NCBI RefSeq assembly: GCF_007860185.1
Contig: NZ_SJPY01000006.1
Coordinates: 550,159 to 614,158, forward strand
Source: Novipirellula aureliae
GTDB lineage: Bacteria > Planctomycetota > Planctomycetia > Pirellulales > Pirellulaceae
Length of the DNA: 64,000 bases
Direction of reading: 5' to 3'
Shown: one piece after another, positions 33,036 to 42,561 of the stretch
Layout of the letters: every line of letters starts with the position of its first letter
Numbering within the stretch: position 1 is the stretch's first letter
The notes under the pieces: model-generated
Seen by the model: only the letters and a program-made list of their open reading frames with translations
What the model was told of the DNA's origin: nothing
Database searches by the model: none
Translations under genes and position numbers: made by a program

Positions 33036-36014
33036 TTGGCAGACGACGACAATAACAACGAAGAAGGCCAAGATGAATCGACCTCCCCCGAGCAATCGGG
33101 CGGTCCCGAGCAATCAGGCGGTAATTCAGGCAATGGCAATGGCAATGGCAATGGCAATGGCAATGGCAATGGCAATGGCAATGGCAATGGCAATGGCAAT
33201 GGCAATGGTAACGGCAACGGCAACGGCGGCGATATCCCCGTAGGCGGGTCGGAAGGCGGGGCGGGCGCGTTTCGAATGATCGACTTGCCGATCGAGGACG
33301 AGCTTCGCGAAAGCTACCTGACCTACGCGATGAGCGTCATTGTTAGTCGAGCGCTACCGGATGTCCGTGACGGACTCAAGCCAAGTCAGCGGCGGATCTT
33401 GGTGGCGATGAATGATTTGAATCTCGGGCCGGGCAGCAAACGAGTCAAATGTGCAAAAATCTCAGGTGATACCTCGGGTAACTACCACCCCCACGGCGAA
33501 AGTGTGATCTACCCGACGTTGGTTCGGATGGCCCAAGAGTGGAATATGCGGTCATTGTTGATCGACAAACAGGGTAACTTCGGTAGCGTTGCGGGATTGC
33601 CACCTGCCGCGATGCGGTATACCGAAGCGAGGCTCAGCGCGGTCGCTGCGGCCATGCTCGGAGATTTAAAACTCGATACCGTCGACTTCATTCCTACCTA
33701 TGACGAAGTTCGTACCGAGCCGACGGTGCTGCCAAGTAAATTTCCGAATCTGCTCATCAACGGCAGTGGCGGGATCGCCGTCGGGATGGCGACGAGTATC
33801 CCGCCGCACAACCCGAGCGAGGTTTGTGAGGCTCTGATTCAATTGATCGATCGTCCCGACATGACGATTGATGAATTGTGCGAAATCATCCCCGGTCCTG
33901 ACTTCCCGACCGGCGGGATCATCTGCGGACGTGCTGGAATCCGGCGAGGCTACAAGACAGGACGCAGTACCGTTGTCGTGCGCGCCCGTTGCCGTATCGA
34001 AGAGATGAAAGGCGGGCGTTCGCGAATCGTCGTGACGGAGATCCCTTACCAGCAATACCGTGATCGCGTGATCGAAAAGATCGCGGCACTCGTCAACGGC
34101 GAACGGATCAAGGGCATCTCGGCAATTCGCGATGAAAGCGACTTGAAGGAGCCGGTTCGCTTGGTGATCGAGCTGAAACGCGATGCCGATCCTGACGTGG
34201 TTCTCAACCAGCTCTACCAATTCTCGCCGCTGCAAGACACCTTTTCGCTGATCTTCTTGGCGCTCGTTGATGGGAAGCCGCGAGAACTCACTTTGAAGGA
34301 AATTCTACAAGAGTTTCTGCGGCATCGTGTCACCGTCATTCGTCGTCGGACCCAGTTCTTGCTCGCCCGTGCTCGCCGCCGAAAACATACGGTCGAAGGC
34401 TTGCTTTTGGCGCTCGCGGATATCGATAAAATTATCCGCACGATTCGCGAAAGCAAAACTCAGCCCGAAGCGAAGCAGCGTCTGATGCAAATCGAATGCC
34501 CCGCGGCGATGATGAGGCGGGCGCTCGGCGATAGCGGTTTCGACCAATTCGTACTCGAACGCGGAGAGGCCGAAAACTATACGCTGACCAGCGTCCAAAC
34601 CGATGCCATCATGCGGATGACGCTCGGCCAATTGGTCAATCTCGAACAGGAAAAACTGATTGGCGAACACACGGCGTTGCTCGAGGAGATCACTGATTAT
34701 TTAGATATCTTGTCGAGCCAAGCTCGCATTAATTCGATCATCAAAGAGGATTTGGAAGAGATGGTTCGGCGGTTCGGCGACAAGCGGCGAACCGAAATTA
34801 GTATGGAGGAACTCGGCAATATCGATCTTGAAGATCTGATTACCGAGGAGACGATGGTCGTGTCGCTCAGTCATCGCGGCTATATCAAACGCACGCCGAC
34901 AAGTGTTTACAACACACAACGCCGTGGTGGGAAAGGACTCAAAGGGGCAAAGACTGACGAAGAGGATCCGATCGAGCACTTGTTTGTCGCTAGTACTCAC
35001 GCCTACCTGTTGTTCTTGACGACGACAGGAAAAGTGCGCTGGCAAAAGGTTTACGACTTGCCTCAATTGGCTCGCGACTCCAAGGGCCGCGCCATCGTCA
35101 ATCTGCTGAATCTCAGCGACGATGAGAAGATTGCCGAATGCTTGGCCGTTCGCGACTTCGATCAAGCTGGCTACTTTGTCGTCATGGCAACCCGAAGTGG
35201 ATTGGTCAAAAAGACGCCGCTTGAACAGTACAGCCGCCCTAAGAAGAATGGCATCATCGCCATCAAACTTCGTGAGGGCGATGAATTGGTCGATGCCGCC
35301 GTCATCGGGCCGGGCGACGAAGTCGTTCTGGTGACCGCATCCGGTATGGCGATCCGCTTCCGCGAATCCGATGCTCGCCCGATGGGCCGAAACACCTCAG
35401 GCGTGAAAGGCATCCGTCTCTCCAAGGGCGACAGCGTCGTTGGTATGGTCGTCGCCGATCCCGATGCGACGTTGTTGACTGTCTGTGAAAATGGCTTCGG
35501 TAAGCGGACCTTCTTCGGCCCCAACGCAGCCGTCGAGATAAGCAATGGTTCCAACGACGGTGACGATGATGAAGAAACAAGTGAAGATTCCCCTGAAGAG
35601 GTGTCTGAAGAGGAGAATGGCTCTTCCAGTTCTCGCTATCGCACACAAAAACGTGGCGGCAAAGGCGTTCGAGATATTCGTACCAGCGCCCGAAACGGTA
35701 GCGTTATCGGTATCGCTCGCGTGAACGACGACGATGAGCTGTTTATGATGACCAGTAAGGGCAAGCTGCAACGGATCAAGGCAGCCGATATCAATGTGAT
35801 CGGTCGCAATACACAAGGCGTTCGCATTATGAACGTTGATGAAGGCGACAGTTTGATCGCCGTTGTCCGCGTTCCGCCCGAAGAAGAGTCCGACGCCCCG
35901 ATCGAGCCAGTGGCCGTCGAGGGGAACACGGTTGAAGGTCGCGTCGTTGACGGTGATGCGGTTGAAGGTAACACGACGGAGCCACCGGCAAACGAAGGAC
36001 CAACCGAGAGTTAA
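33036..36014 (+). CDS. gyrA: DNA gyrase subunit A with repeat-containing N-terminal extension
   Basis: The 992-residue frame starts with TTG, with AGGA about 9 nt upstream. About 80 extra residues, acidic then a run of Gly-Asn, precede the usual start ([32 protein letters not shown]). The breakage-reunion domain has the catalytic Tyr in MRYTEARLS. The C-terminal wheel has the GyrA box QRRGGKG, which marks gyrase rather than topoisomerase IV, and a second related QKRGGKG. An acidic insert ([18 protein letters not shown]) precedes that, and the tail is acidic. An ATG at 33277 could give a core-only product, but the extension is open and acidic, as in other planctomycete GyrA proteins. GyrB is not in the window. 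Confidence 0.95.
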   Translation: MADDDNNNEEGQDESTSPEQSGGPEQSGGNSGNGNGNGNGNGNGNGNGNGNGNGNGNGNGNGNGGDIPVGGSEGGAGAFRMIDLPIEDELRESYLTYAMSVIVSRALPDVRDGLKPSQRRILVAMNDLNLGPGSKRVKCAKISGDTSGNYHPHGESVIYPTLVRMAQEWNMRSLLIDKQGNFGSVAGLPPAAMRYTEARLSAVAAAMLGDLKLDTVDFIPTYDEVRTEPTVLPSKFPNLLINGSGGIAVGMATSIPPHNPSEVCEALIQLIDRPDMTIDELCEIIPGPDFPTGGIICGRAGIRRGYKTGRSTVVVRARCRIEEMKGGRSRIVVTEIPYQQYRDRVIEKIAALVNGERIKGISAIRDESDLKEPVRLVIELKRDADPDVVLNQLYQFSPLQDTFSLIFLALVDGKPRELTLKEILQEFLRHRVTVIRRRTQFLLARARRRKHTVEGLLLALADIDKIIRTIRESKTQPEAKQRLMQIECPAAMMRRALGDSGFDQFVLERGEAENYTLTSVQTDAIMRMTLGQLVNLEQEKLIGEHTALLEEITDYLDILSSQARINSIIKEDLEEMVRRFGDKRRTEISMEELGNIDLEDLITEETMVVSLSHRGYIKRTPTSVYNTQRRGGKGLKGAKTDEEDPIEHLFVASTHAYLLFLTTTGKVRWQKVYDLPQLARDSKGRAIVNLLNLSDDEKIAECLAVRDFDQAGYFVVMATRSGLVKKTPLEQYSRPKKNGIIAIKLREGDELVDAAVIGPGDEVVLVTASGMAIRFRESDARPMGRNTSGVKGIRLSKGDSVVGMVVADPDATLLTVCENGFGKRTFFGPNAAVEISNGSNDGDDDEETSEDSPEEVSEEENGSSSSRYRTQKRGGKGVRDIRTSARNGSVIGIARVNDDDELFMMTSKGKLQRIKAADINVIGRNTQGVRIMNVDEGDSLIAVVRVPPEEESDAPIEPVAVEGNTVEGRVVDGDAVEGNTTEPPANEGPTES
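33129..33224 (+). repeat. Hexanucleotide GGCAAT microsatellite inside gyrA
   Basis: Thirteen perfect copies of GGCAAT (33129-33206) are followed by GGTAAC and two GGCAAC units, together encoding 16 Gly-Asn pairs. Changes in copy number would keep the frame. Confidence 0.97.
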
Positions 36015-36133
36015 CCGGCCTGTCAATTAAATCGGTTTGACTCGACTAATTGTTTAACGCCAAGCCATAGGCGACCACTTATGGAAAAGCTGACGCCTTC
36101 GGCTAAGCGTTAAACGATTAAATCGACAGCCCG
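36015..36133. repeat. Copy 1 of an approximately 120-bp palindromic repeat (MITE-like)
   Basis: This copy begins right after the gyrA stop and matches 45060-45183 along most of its length, including GTTTAACGCCAAGCCATAGG and the inner CTGACGCCTTCGGCTAAGCG. Its ends (CTGTCAATTAAATCG and CGATTAAATCGACAG) differ from copy 2 but still pair with each other except for one position, which suggests that the folded form is kept. No transposase is encoded. Confidence 0.85.
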
Positions 36134-36586
36134 TAACGCCAAAACGGCTAATACGCAGACTGTTTTTCGAGCAATGAACGTAAACGCTTTAAGGCGTAGA
36201 CGTTAGCAAAACAATTTGCAAGCCCATGAATCATCCGGGCTAGGGACAACGGCGTCAGGGAGGGAAGAATGTCTCGCTTGGCTTTGATAAAACGGCTTGT
36301 TTTGCCGAGGTTTATTTTGGAACGTCCGATTGCCGATGCACCGACAACATTCTTTTCGCCCTGCGGTGCCTGAAAAACCTATCCTTCGGTACTTGGGATG
36401 GATGAATCAACCCACGGATTCTTCGGTGGAGCCAAATTCAGAGGCGTGGATCTTGCCAAGGATCCTTCCGCGCAGTGATCTTTAGTAAGGCAGGGGATCT
36501 TTAGTAAGGCAGGGGATCTTTAGCAAGGCAGAGGATCTTTAACAAGATCCACTGCCTCCAAACTCTCATGGTTCTAAATCGGTTTT
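36134..36586. other. Intergenic region with GGATC-type tandem repeats at 36476-36558
   Basis: No gene is seen. At 36476-36558 four units of GGATCTTTAGTAAGGCAGG-like sequence follow one another, ending in GGATCTTTAACAAGATCC, a perfect 7-bp stem with 4-nt loop. The latter could act as a terminator for the U32 gene that ends at 36587 on the minus strand or simply be a repeat. Confidence 0.65.
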
Positions 36587-39133
36587 CTAAAGAATCGCGA
36601 GCGGGTTTCGTTTCGATTCGAGCGTGCCTCGGGTGACTCCTAGCCGGTTGGTCGCTTGTAGCGTTCGCCACACTTCGCCACCCGATAACTCTCCGGCAAG
36701 GAGTTTTTGGTAGGTGTCGACGACTTGCTTCGATTCGGTCGCGTTTTGTTCGAGCAACTCGATACGATACCAGTTGACACCACTTCGTATCAGATCGGCA
36801 ACGATTTCCGAACCGCTTTGCGCGGTCGCGTTGTAAAGGGTATTGCGGCATGCAACATCCGCTTCAAGCGGATGCTCGGCCCCGACTCGGTCGCGCAGCT
36901 TGACAAGGTGCCGATCGCAGGGGCGTCCGCAATTGCTCTTGTTCGTGCCTGGTGACATGACGCTACAAAACACACAATGCTCCATATGAAACATTGGCAT
37001 GTGTTGATGGATGACGACCTCAAGTTGACTTGTTCGAATCGAAGCGACCAGGTCCATTAATTGGTCGCGATTCAAATCGTAGGACGCGGTTACCCGCTCG
37101 GCTCCCTGGTCGATCAACCATTCGGCAGATCGATGATTTGCGGTGTTCAATGAGAAGTCGGCGACCAGAGGTTTTGCGGTTTCACGCAAATGCCGCAGCG
37201 CCGCCAGGTTTCGCACGAGGAAACAATCGGCATCGAGTCGTTGAAGAACCCGCAGCAAACCCATTTCTCCTGGCTTTTGGATTCGCACGTTAGCAATGCC
37301 AATTCTCGCTCCATTGTCATGAGCGATTTGAACAGCGTCTTTGTATTGCCGAACGTCGTGAAGGTCGGTGTAGATGAGGCATGAAGGGTTGCATTTCGAA
37401 ACAGCCTCGATTTGTTCGAGCCTGCGGCACAGGACAGCCAAAGATGGTTGGCTCAGTGGGGGGGCAATTGGCGGTGGTTCATTCCCCAATGGTTCAAGTA
37501 ATGCTCGGCCTGCGGTGGCATTGATACTCCGCAATGTCGGAGTGGAGAGTTTTTTTGTAAGCGCATCGGTTAGTTCACGCCGGAGTTGGTTCAGTAGACT
37601 CGTCGGGACCATTGGTTCCCCAACGATCGTTGCGTGAAGGGTTCGCAGTTCGAATGACGTGCTTCCCATACGGCCAAGTTTTTCGCGAAGCAGGGTCTCG
37701 TCGAGTGGATGTTTGCGAGCGACCTCGAGTTTCTGATCGCCTTCGACATCAATCGATATGCCATTCTCTGTCACAGCAGAAAGCCGTAGCGTTTGGCCGG
37801 CTTCGGCGTGAGCGGTGACGTCAATCGGTTGGCGACGTCGGGAATCTTGACCTGAGAAACTTTGCCGCAAGCGTCGATTGAGTTTGGGGTCGTCGTTTTT
37901 ATAGACGGCATCGCCCGTTTGGACGTTTAGCCAATCGATTTCGCCTCGCCCGAATCCAATCCAGACCCGATCGTTTTGCTTAGCCGATTCGAGGCGGTTT
38001 CCATTGTGGTCGTCCAGTGAATAAATGCGTCCGCCTTGGATCGAGATGGATGAGTCGGCTATCCCGGTCGGTTCAATTGCCAATCCATCACCGAGGGATA
38101 CCGGTGCATCGACGATTAGGCAAAGCCGCTCCTTCTTTACGGCGAAGACTTCGCCGAGTCGGATGCCACGTTTGGCCGAGTGGACGCCGGGAACCAAGCG
38201 TTTGTGATCGTTGCCTTCCATCCAACCTGGCGAGAAACCGCGTGAAAAGGAGAGTTCCATTTCTTGACGGGCTGTTTGATCGACATGCACTTTTCCAGTG
38301 CTCGTCACATCGTCGATCGCTCGTCGATAATGCCCGGTAATGTTGGCGACATATTCGGGTGTCTTCAATCGACCTTCGATTTTTAGGGAGGCGACTCCAG
38401 CATCGATCATATCGGGAATCGCGGCGTAGCCGGCTAGGTCTTGCGGGCTAAGCAAGTAGCGGACCTCGCCGAGATCACGATCTTCGCCATCGACAATTAA
38501 TTCATATGGCAACCGACAGGCCTGGGCACAATGGCCTCGGTTCGCACTGCGACCGCCCAGCGATTCGCTCGTCAAACATTGGCCACTGTAGGCCACGCAC
38601 AATGCACCATGAATGAAGCACTCGACCGGCATGTCGGTTGCTTGGGTGATTTCTTTGATTTCGTTTACCGACAACTCGCGAGCCAAGACGACGCGTGACA
38701 AACCAAGATCGGAGGCAACTTCGATGGTTTCGGCGCTGGTCAAGCTCATCTGGGTGGAGGCGTGGATTTCCAAATCGGGGCACACCGCTTTGATTATGCG
38801 TGCGACGCCAAAATCTTGGACCAAGACGGCATCGACGCCTGCGGTAGCGACTTTTTCGATGATCTCAATAAGCCGCGGCAATTCGCAGGGGAAGGCTAGC
38901 ACATTCATCGTCACATAGCCGCGTACACCGCGAATCCGTAGCCAACTCATCAATTCATCGAGGTCGGCAAGGCCAAAGTTCTTGGCCCGAACACGTGCAT
39001 TGAAGCCGCAGTCGAGTCCAAAATAGATTGCGTTGGCGCCGTTTTCGACCGCCGCACGGGCACATTCCCAATCCCCCGCCGGGGCAAGTAACTCAATCGG
39101 ATGGCTCGGTAGAGGCTGGCTGGTTCGGTTCAT
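36587..39133 (-). CDS. Peptidase U32 family protein (RNA-hydroxylation/collagenase-like group)
   Basis: The 848-residue protein starts with IELLAPAGDWECARAAVENGANAIYFGL, the hallmark of U32 proteins, and has further U32 motifs (EIHASTQMSLTSAET, CVAYSGQCLTSESLGGRSANRGHCAQACR with the conserved cysteines). The C-terminal half includes another cysteine set (HCVFCSVMSPGTNKSNCGRPC), matching the long U32/DUF3656 form. Relatives act in tRNA or rRNA hydroxylation (TrhP, RlhA) with Fe-S clusters rather than as proteases. It stands alone between palindromic repeats. The exact RNA target cannot be told. Confidence 0.88.
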   Translation of the reverse strand: MNRTSQPLPSHPIELLAPAGDWECARAAVENGANAIYFGLDCGFNARVRAKNFGLADLDELMSWLRIRGVRGYVTMNVLAFPCELPRLIEIIEKVATAGVDAVLVQDFGVARIIKAVCPDLEIHASTQMSLTSAETIEVASDLGLSRVVLARELSVNEIKEITQATDMPVECFIHGALCVAYSGQCLTSESLGGRSANRGHCAQACRLPYELIVDGEDRDLGEVRYLLSPQDLAGYAAIPDMIDAGVASLKIEGRLKTPEYVANITGHYRRAIDDVTSTGKVHVDQTARQEMELSFSRGFSPGWMEGNDHKRLVPGVHSAKRGIRLGEVFAVKKERLCLIVDAPVSLGDGLAIEPTGIADSSISIQGGRIYSLDDHNGNRLESAKQNDRVWIGFGRGEIDWLNVQTGDAVYKNDDPKLNRRLRQSFSGQDSRRRQPIDVTAHAEAGQTLRLSAVTENGISIDVEGDQKLEVARKHPLDETLLREKLGRMGSTSFELRTLHATIVGEPMVPTSLLNQLRRELTDALTKKLSTPTLRSINATAGRALLEPLGNEPPPIAPPLSQPSLAVLCRRLEQIEAVSKCNPSCLIYTDLHDVRQYKDAVQIAHDNGARIGIANVRIQKPGEMGLLRVLQRLDADCFLVRNLAALRHLRETAKPLVADFSLNTANHRSAEWLIDQGAERVTASYDLNRDQLMDLVASIRTSQLEVVIHQHMPMFHMEHCVFCSVMSPGTNKSNCGRPCDRHLVKLRDRVGAEHPLEADVACRNTLYNATAQSGSEIVADLIRSGVNWYRIELLEQNATESKQVVDTYQKLLAGELSGGEVWRTLQATNRLGVTRGTLESKRNPLAIL

Positions 39134-39229
39134 GCACTAAGTATGACAGGCGGGTGGACGTTTGGGAATTGCAAGAGTTCGTGGGTTGGGAGATCGCTGA
39201 GATTGGCTAAGATCTAAGGCCAATGCAAT

Positions 39230-39262
39230 GGATCTTGATAAAGATCCCTGTCCACCTGGATC
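39230..39262. repeat. Dispersed GGATC-type palindrome
   Basis: GGATCTTGATAAAGATCC at 39230-39247 and a second partial unit starting at 39258 (GGATCTTTAGCAAGAGGATG) lie just before nth. Confidence 0.6.
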
Positions 39263-39282
39263 TTTAGCAAGAGGATGATCGG

Positions 39283-39939
39283 TTGAAGAAACAAGAACGT
39301 GCGGACTTGGTTCGCCTGCGTTTGCAGGCAATGTATCCTGATCCGCCAATCCCGCTTGACCATCGAGATGAGTTTACATTGCTCGTTGCGGTGCTCTTAA
39401 GTGCCCAGTGTACGGACAAGAAGGTGAACGAGGTTACGCCGGAATTGTTTGCTGTCGCAGGGACGCCCCAGAAAATGCTGGAACTCGGCGAAGCAGAGAT
39501 TCTGCGATTGATACGACCGATCGGATTGTCAAATTCGAAAGCAAAGAATTTAATGAAATTGTCTCAGCGCTTGGTCGAGCATCATGACTCCGCCGTGCCC
39601 CGTACATTCGAAGAGCTCGAAGCCTTGGCAGGCGTTGGCCACAAAACAGCCAGCGTTGTCATGGCACAGTCGTTTGGTGTGCCGGCGTTTCCAGTCGATA
39701 CACACATCCACCGACTGGCCCAACGTTGGGGTTTGACGAGCGGCAAAAGTGTTACGCAAACCGAAATGGATTTAAAAAAGTTGTTTCCAATCGAATCCTG
39801 GAACGATCTCCATCTGCAGATCATTTACTATGGCCGCGAACATTGCACGGCTCGCGGTTGCGACGGAACCAAATGTGAAATTTGTCGTGAATTGTATCCG
39901 AAGCGAACCAAGGCGGTTGTTTGCCAAAAGCCCTCGTAG
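39283..39939 (+). CDS. nth: Endonuclease III, DNA glycosylase/AP lyase
   Basis: The 218-residue protein has the helix-hairpin-helix with catalytic lysine (LEALAGVGHKTASVV) and the catalytic Asp in FPVDTHIHRLAQRW. It removes oxidised pyrimidines from DNA. Near the C-terminus four cysteines occur as CTARGCDGTKCEIC, spaced 4-4-2; the usual [4Fe-4S] pattern is C-x6-C-x2-C-x5-C, so the cluster site is altered or lost. Length is as expected for the family. It lies in a host region between a U32 gene and a disulfide-forming protein gene. Confidence 0.93.
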   Translation: MKKQERADLVRLRLQAMYPDPPIPLDHRDEFTLLVAVLLSAQCTDKKVNEVTPELFAVAGTPQKMLELGEAEILRLIRPIGLSNSKAKNLMKLSQRLVEHHDSAVPRTFEELEALAGVGHKTASVVMAQSFGVPAFPVDTHIHRLAQRWGLTSGKSVTQTEMDLKKLFPIESWNDLHLQIIYYGREHCTARGCDGTKCEICRELYPKRTKAVVCQKPS

Positions 39940-39945
39940 CGGGCT

Positions 39946-41457
39946 TTAGGCCCCTTCGCGACGAATCAATTCAACCAAGCTATCGGCGGACGTGAATTTG
40001 CCGACCACGCTCGTTTGAGGAAACATCAACTTAGGGATGGTTCCCTTTCCGACTCGATTGTATATCTCAACATGCTTAGCGATATACTTTCCAGGTGTCC
40101 CCGATGATAGTTCCGCGTTGATTTTTTCAGCGTCGACAAGGGATGCCACTTTTGCTTTTGCCGCCGCATACGTTGGCGGCGTTTTGCTTTGGAGCATCCA
40201 ATTGTGGAATTCTTCAAACGCGGCGGGGTCGACCCGCCAAACTGCGATCGCAAGACTCGTTACCTCGCACGATTCACGATACATCGGGTTGGTAATGCGG
40301 ATGCTGGAATTGCAGGCGGCATTCAGTGGAACGGGCAACAACATGACAGCCAAGTCATCGCCTAATTTCTCCCTTGCACCTGCCACTGCGGCGTAGGTTT
40401 CGCGGCACGAAGGGCAATAGTAGTCAAAAACTTCGACAACCACGTACTTGGCATCGTCGCGGCCAAGATGCGGCCACTGGGCTAGGTTTAACTTGATCGT
40501 TCCACCTTGGATCGCTGCGATTCGAGGAGACGCTTCCGCTGGCTTGGCTCCCTCATCAGCCACGATTGCCGACACCACCATCGTGGGATCGAGCAAAATC
40601 GGTTGGTTCGGAATGTACTTGGCAACAAATTCCGACAGAGGCGTCCGAGTTTGGCGATGCGTTGTTATCGGGGCCTCGAATAAGTCGTCTCCTGAAGACT
40701 CTTCGCCAGGTGCCGTCAGCTCCGGTGAAATACTGCTAGGCGGAGCAAACTCGAAACCGTCCGACTCGGTTTTTGCAGGTACTTCAAATCGCTCGATCCG
40801 GTAAGTTTCAGGCGGTGTCGTCAGGAATTGCCCCCCGACAAGGATAGCTAGGCCAGCCAAGCTTAGGCTCGCTGTCGCCGCCATCGCTTTTCCTCGTAAA
40901 GGGCTCTTGGCTAGCATTGTTCCCGCAGCAACCAACCCGCAAACATGAGCGGTCATGCAATAAACGCAAATATGTTTAAGAACCAAAAACTGGATGCCTA
41001 CAAACCAAATGGCACTCAGCCCAGCCGCTAACGCGGTGACCGTCACAACGGTCCATCCGACTTTCCGAACCGATCGGCTACAACGCTGTGTGCTCCCCGC
41101 GACCAAAGCGGCGGCCATAACGAGGTAGATTCCGATTGCAAACAGACTGACGGGAATTCCAAACCAAATGGACCAGCGACTGCTCGAGACGCTGTCGCAA
41201 TCGATCCACCCACCGCCACCACCGCAGCCAGCAATCGGGGACGATGTCAAATCAGCCCAAAGCAAATATCCACTGCATCCGAGAGCGACCGCAATGCAAA
41301 CGGAGAGAATGAGTGTGACGGTTCGACCGGGCAATGATTTGATGTCATGAAACAGCCATTGGAAGGTTGTTAGCCGACCCGATTTGGATGACCGTTGAGA
41401 AGGGGTTGCTGAAGAGGCCGCGTGGAGTCCCGAGTTTGTCGTGCTTGAGGAAGTCAT
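39946..41457 (-). CDS. VKOR-DsbA fusion: membrane quinone-linked disulfide-forming protein
   Basis: The 503-residue protein has about five hydrophobic helices in its first half with the VKOR signatures: CDSVSSSRWSIWFGIPVSLF (paired cysteine, then the conserved Ser and Gly) and the redox pair HICVYCMTAHV. After a linker a DsbA/thioredoxin-like domain with FDYYCPSCRETYAAV begins near residue 345. VKOR passes electrons from the thioredoxin domain to quinone, so this one protein can make disulfides in the periplasm. It could serve the many cysteine-rich secreted proteins of planctomycetes, such as the one encoded at 46902-47450. Confidence 0.92.
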   Translation of the reverse strand: MTSSSTTNSGLHAASSATPSQRSSKSGRLTTFQWLFHDIKSLPGRTVTLILSVCIAVALGCSGYLLWADLTSSPIAGCGGGGGWIDCDSVSSSRWSIWFGIPVSLFAIGIYLVMAAALVAGSTQRCSRSVRKVGWTVVTVTALAAGLSAIWFVGIQFLVLKHICVYCMTAHVCGLVAAGTMLAKSPLRGKAMAATASLSLAGLAILVGGQFLTTPPETYRIERFEVPAKTESDGFEFAPPSSISPELTAPGEESSGDDLFEAPITTHRQTRTPLSEFVAKYIPNQPILLDPTMVVSAIVADEGAKPAEASPRIAAIQGGTIKLNLAQWPHLGRDDAKYVVVEVFDYYCPSCRETYAAVAGAREKLGDDLAVMLLPVPLNAACNSSIRITNPMYRESCEVTSLAIAVWRVDPAAFEEFHNWMLQSKTPPTYAAAKAKVASLVDAEKINAELSSGTPGKYIAKHVEIYNRVGKGTIPKLMFPQTSVVGKFTSADSLVELIRREGA

Positions 41458-41559
41458 AATCTGTTCGAGGTTGGTGCAGGCTGGTTAAGAGGTGGTTCTG
41501 CGGGGCATTCTATCACTTTTGGCCTAATCGTCATACCTCGATTGTCGAATGATTTTCGA

Positions 41560-42546
41560 TTAGTCACGATACGCGACGTGGCATGCTTTGCAGTTCTGTT
41601 CGATCGCCTTCATGGCATGGTCCAAGCGACTCGATGTCTCTTCCGCATCCTCGCTTCGGACACCTGCTAGGAGATGCTCAATGTCGCGAGCCGCGGATTC
41701 CGATTCGGTTAAGAAACGCCGAAAATCCACGCTCTGACTATCCTCCGACTCATCACGGAGAAGCTCCGTAAAATGCTCCCGTAACAGCAAGGCAACATGC
41801 GGTGGATCAAGGTCGGGATGATCGGCGGGTGTTTGCCAGTTTGCCGCCATGATTTGTTTCAAATGATGATGCGTTTGGTCGAGTGCGACCATGCCTTCCA
41901 CAATCCCTGCCACTCTAGCGACTTCAGGGAAGTTGGGTAACATCTGGTCGAGGATCTTTGTATCAAGCGGTTTTGTTTGAGCAACCGATTCGTACAGGCC
42001 ACGATAACCAGGGTTCGTCTGGGCGATGCGTAGAACGGTGGCTGCATCGTCAGGTGAAATCAGGCCAGCGGCAACGCATGCTGCACTGGCCGCCGCGGGA
42101 CTGCGATGCTTCCCGTGATGGCAATGAATGTACACGATCCCATCAAGATCCCGAACCGCTTTGGCAAGCTCTCGAATCCGAACCTCGGAAATACCGTCGT
42201 ACCCGTGCGGCAAATGGATATACCTCAGCCCCCATTGTTTGGCCGCTGCAAGATCTGGTTTCATTCCATCGACGCTAATAATGGTTTTTACACCCCGTTC
42301 GGATAATTTCCGGAACGCGTCGGCATTTTCTGGCAAGCCGCCCGAGATGACTTTTGGATGAACCTGTACCGGGTTTGGGACAAAATCGGCATTCAGTGTT
42401 CTGGGATGAGAAAGCGGCTTTGGATTGGCGATTACGCCATCGTCCTGAGCCAGCACAGCACTCGAATATGCTAGACAGGTCCAGGCCAAGCCGGCCGCTG
42501 CGGAAACGAACGATAGGGTGGTGTACAAACGCGGGTTTCGTTTCAT
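41560..42546 (-). CDS. Secreted tyrosine-phosphatase-like protein with C-terminal heme motif
   Basis: The 328-residue protein starts with a signal peptide (VSAAAGLAWTCLAYSSAVLAQ). Residues about 50-190 are a dual-specificity phosphatase-like domain; HCHHGKHRSPAAA has the CX5R active site with Cys and Arg both present. The last 120 residues are helical and end in NCKACHVAYRD, the CxxCH heme motif followed by Y-R, as at the very C-terminus of cytochrome c'. A phosphatase joined to a c-type heme domain is unusual. It may sense gas or redox state and control a phosphatase or a phosphatase-like binding site; this is inference. Confidence 0.78.
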   Translation of the reverse strand: MKRNPRLYTTLSFVSAAAGLAWTCLAYSSAVLAQDDGVIANPKPLSHPRTLNADFVPNPVQVHPKVISGGLPENADAFRKLSERGVKTIISVDGMKPDLAAAKQWGLRYIHLPHGYDGISEVRIRELAKAVRDLDGIVYIHCHHGKHRSPAAASAACVAAGLISPDDAATVLRIAQTNPGYRGLYESVAQTKPLDTKILDQMLPNFPEVARVAGIVEGMVALDQTHHHLKQIMAANWQTPADHPDLDPPHVALLLREHFTELLRDESEDSQSVDFRRFLTESESAARDIEHLLAGVRSEDAEETSSRLDHAMKAIEQNCKACHVAYRD

Positions 42547-42561
42547 GGAAGTGTGCCCATT

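Noticed and set aside
35397-36026. 209-codon minus-strand frame
   Set aside because: Fully antisense to the conserved C-terminal part of gyrA; its codons follow gyrA constraints.
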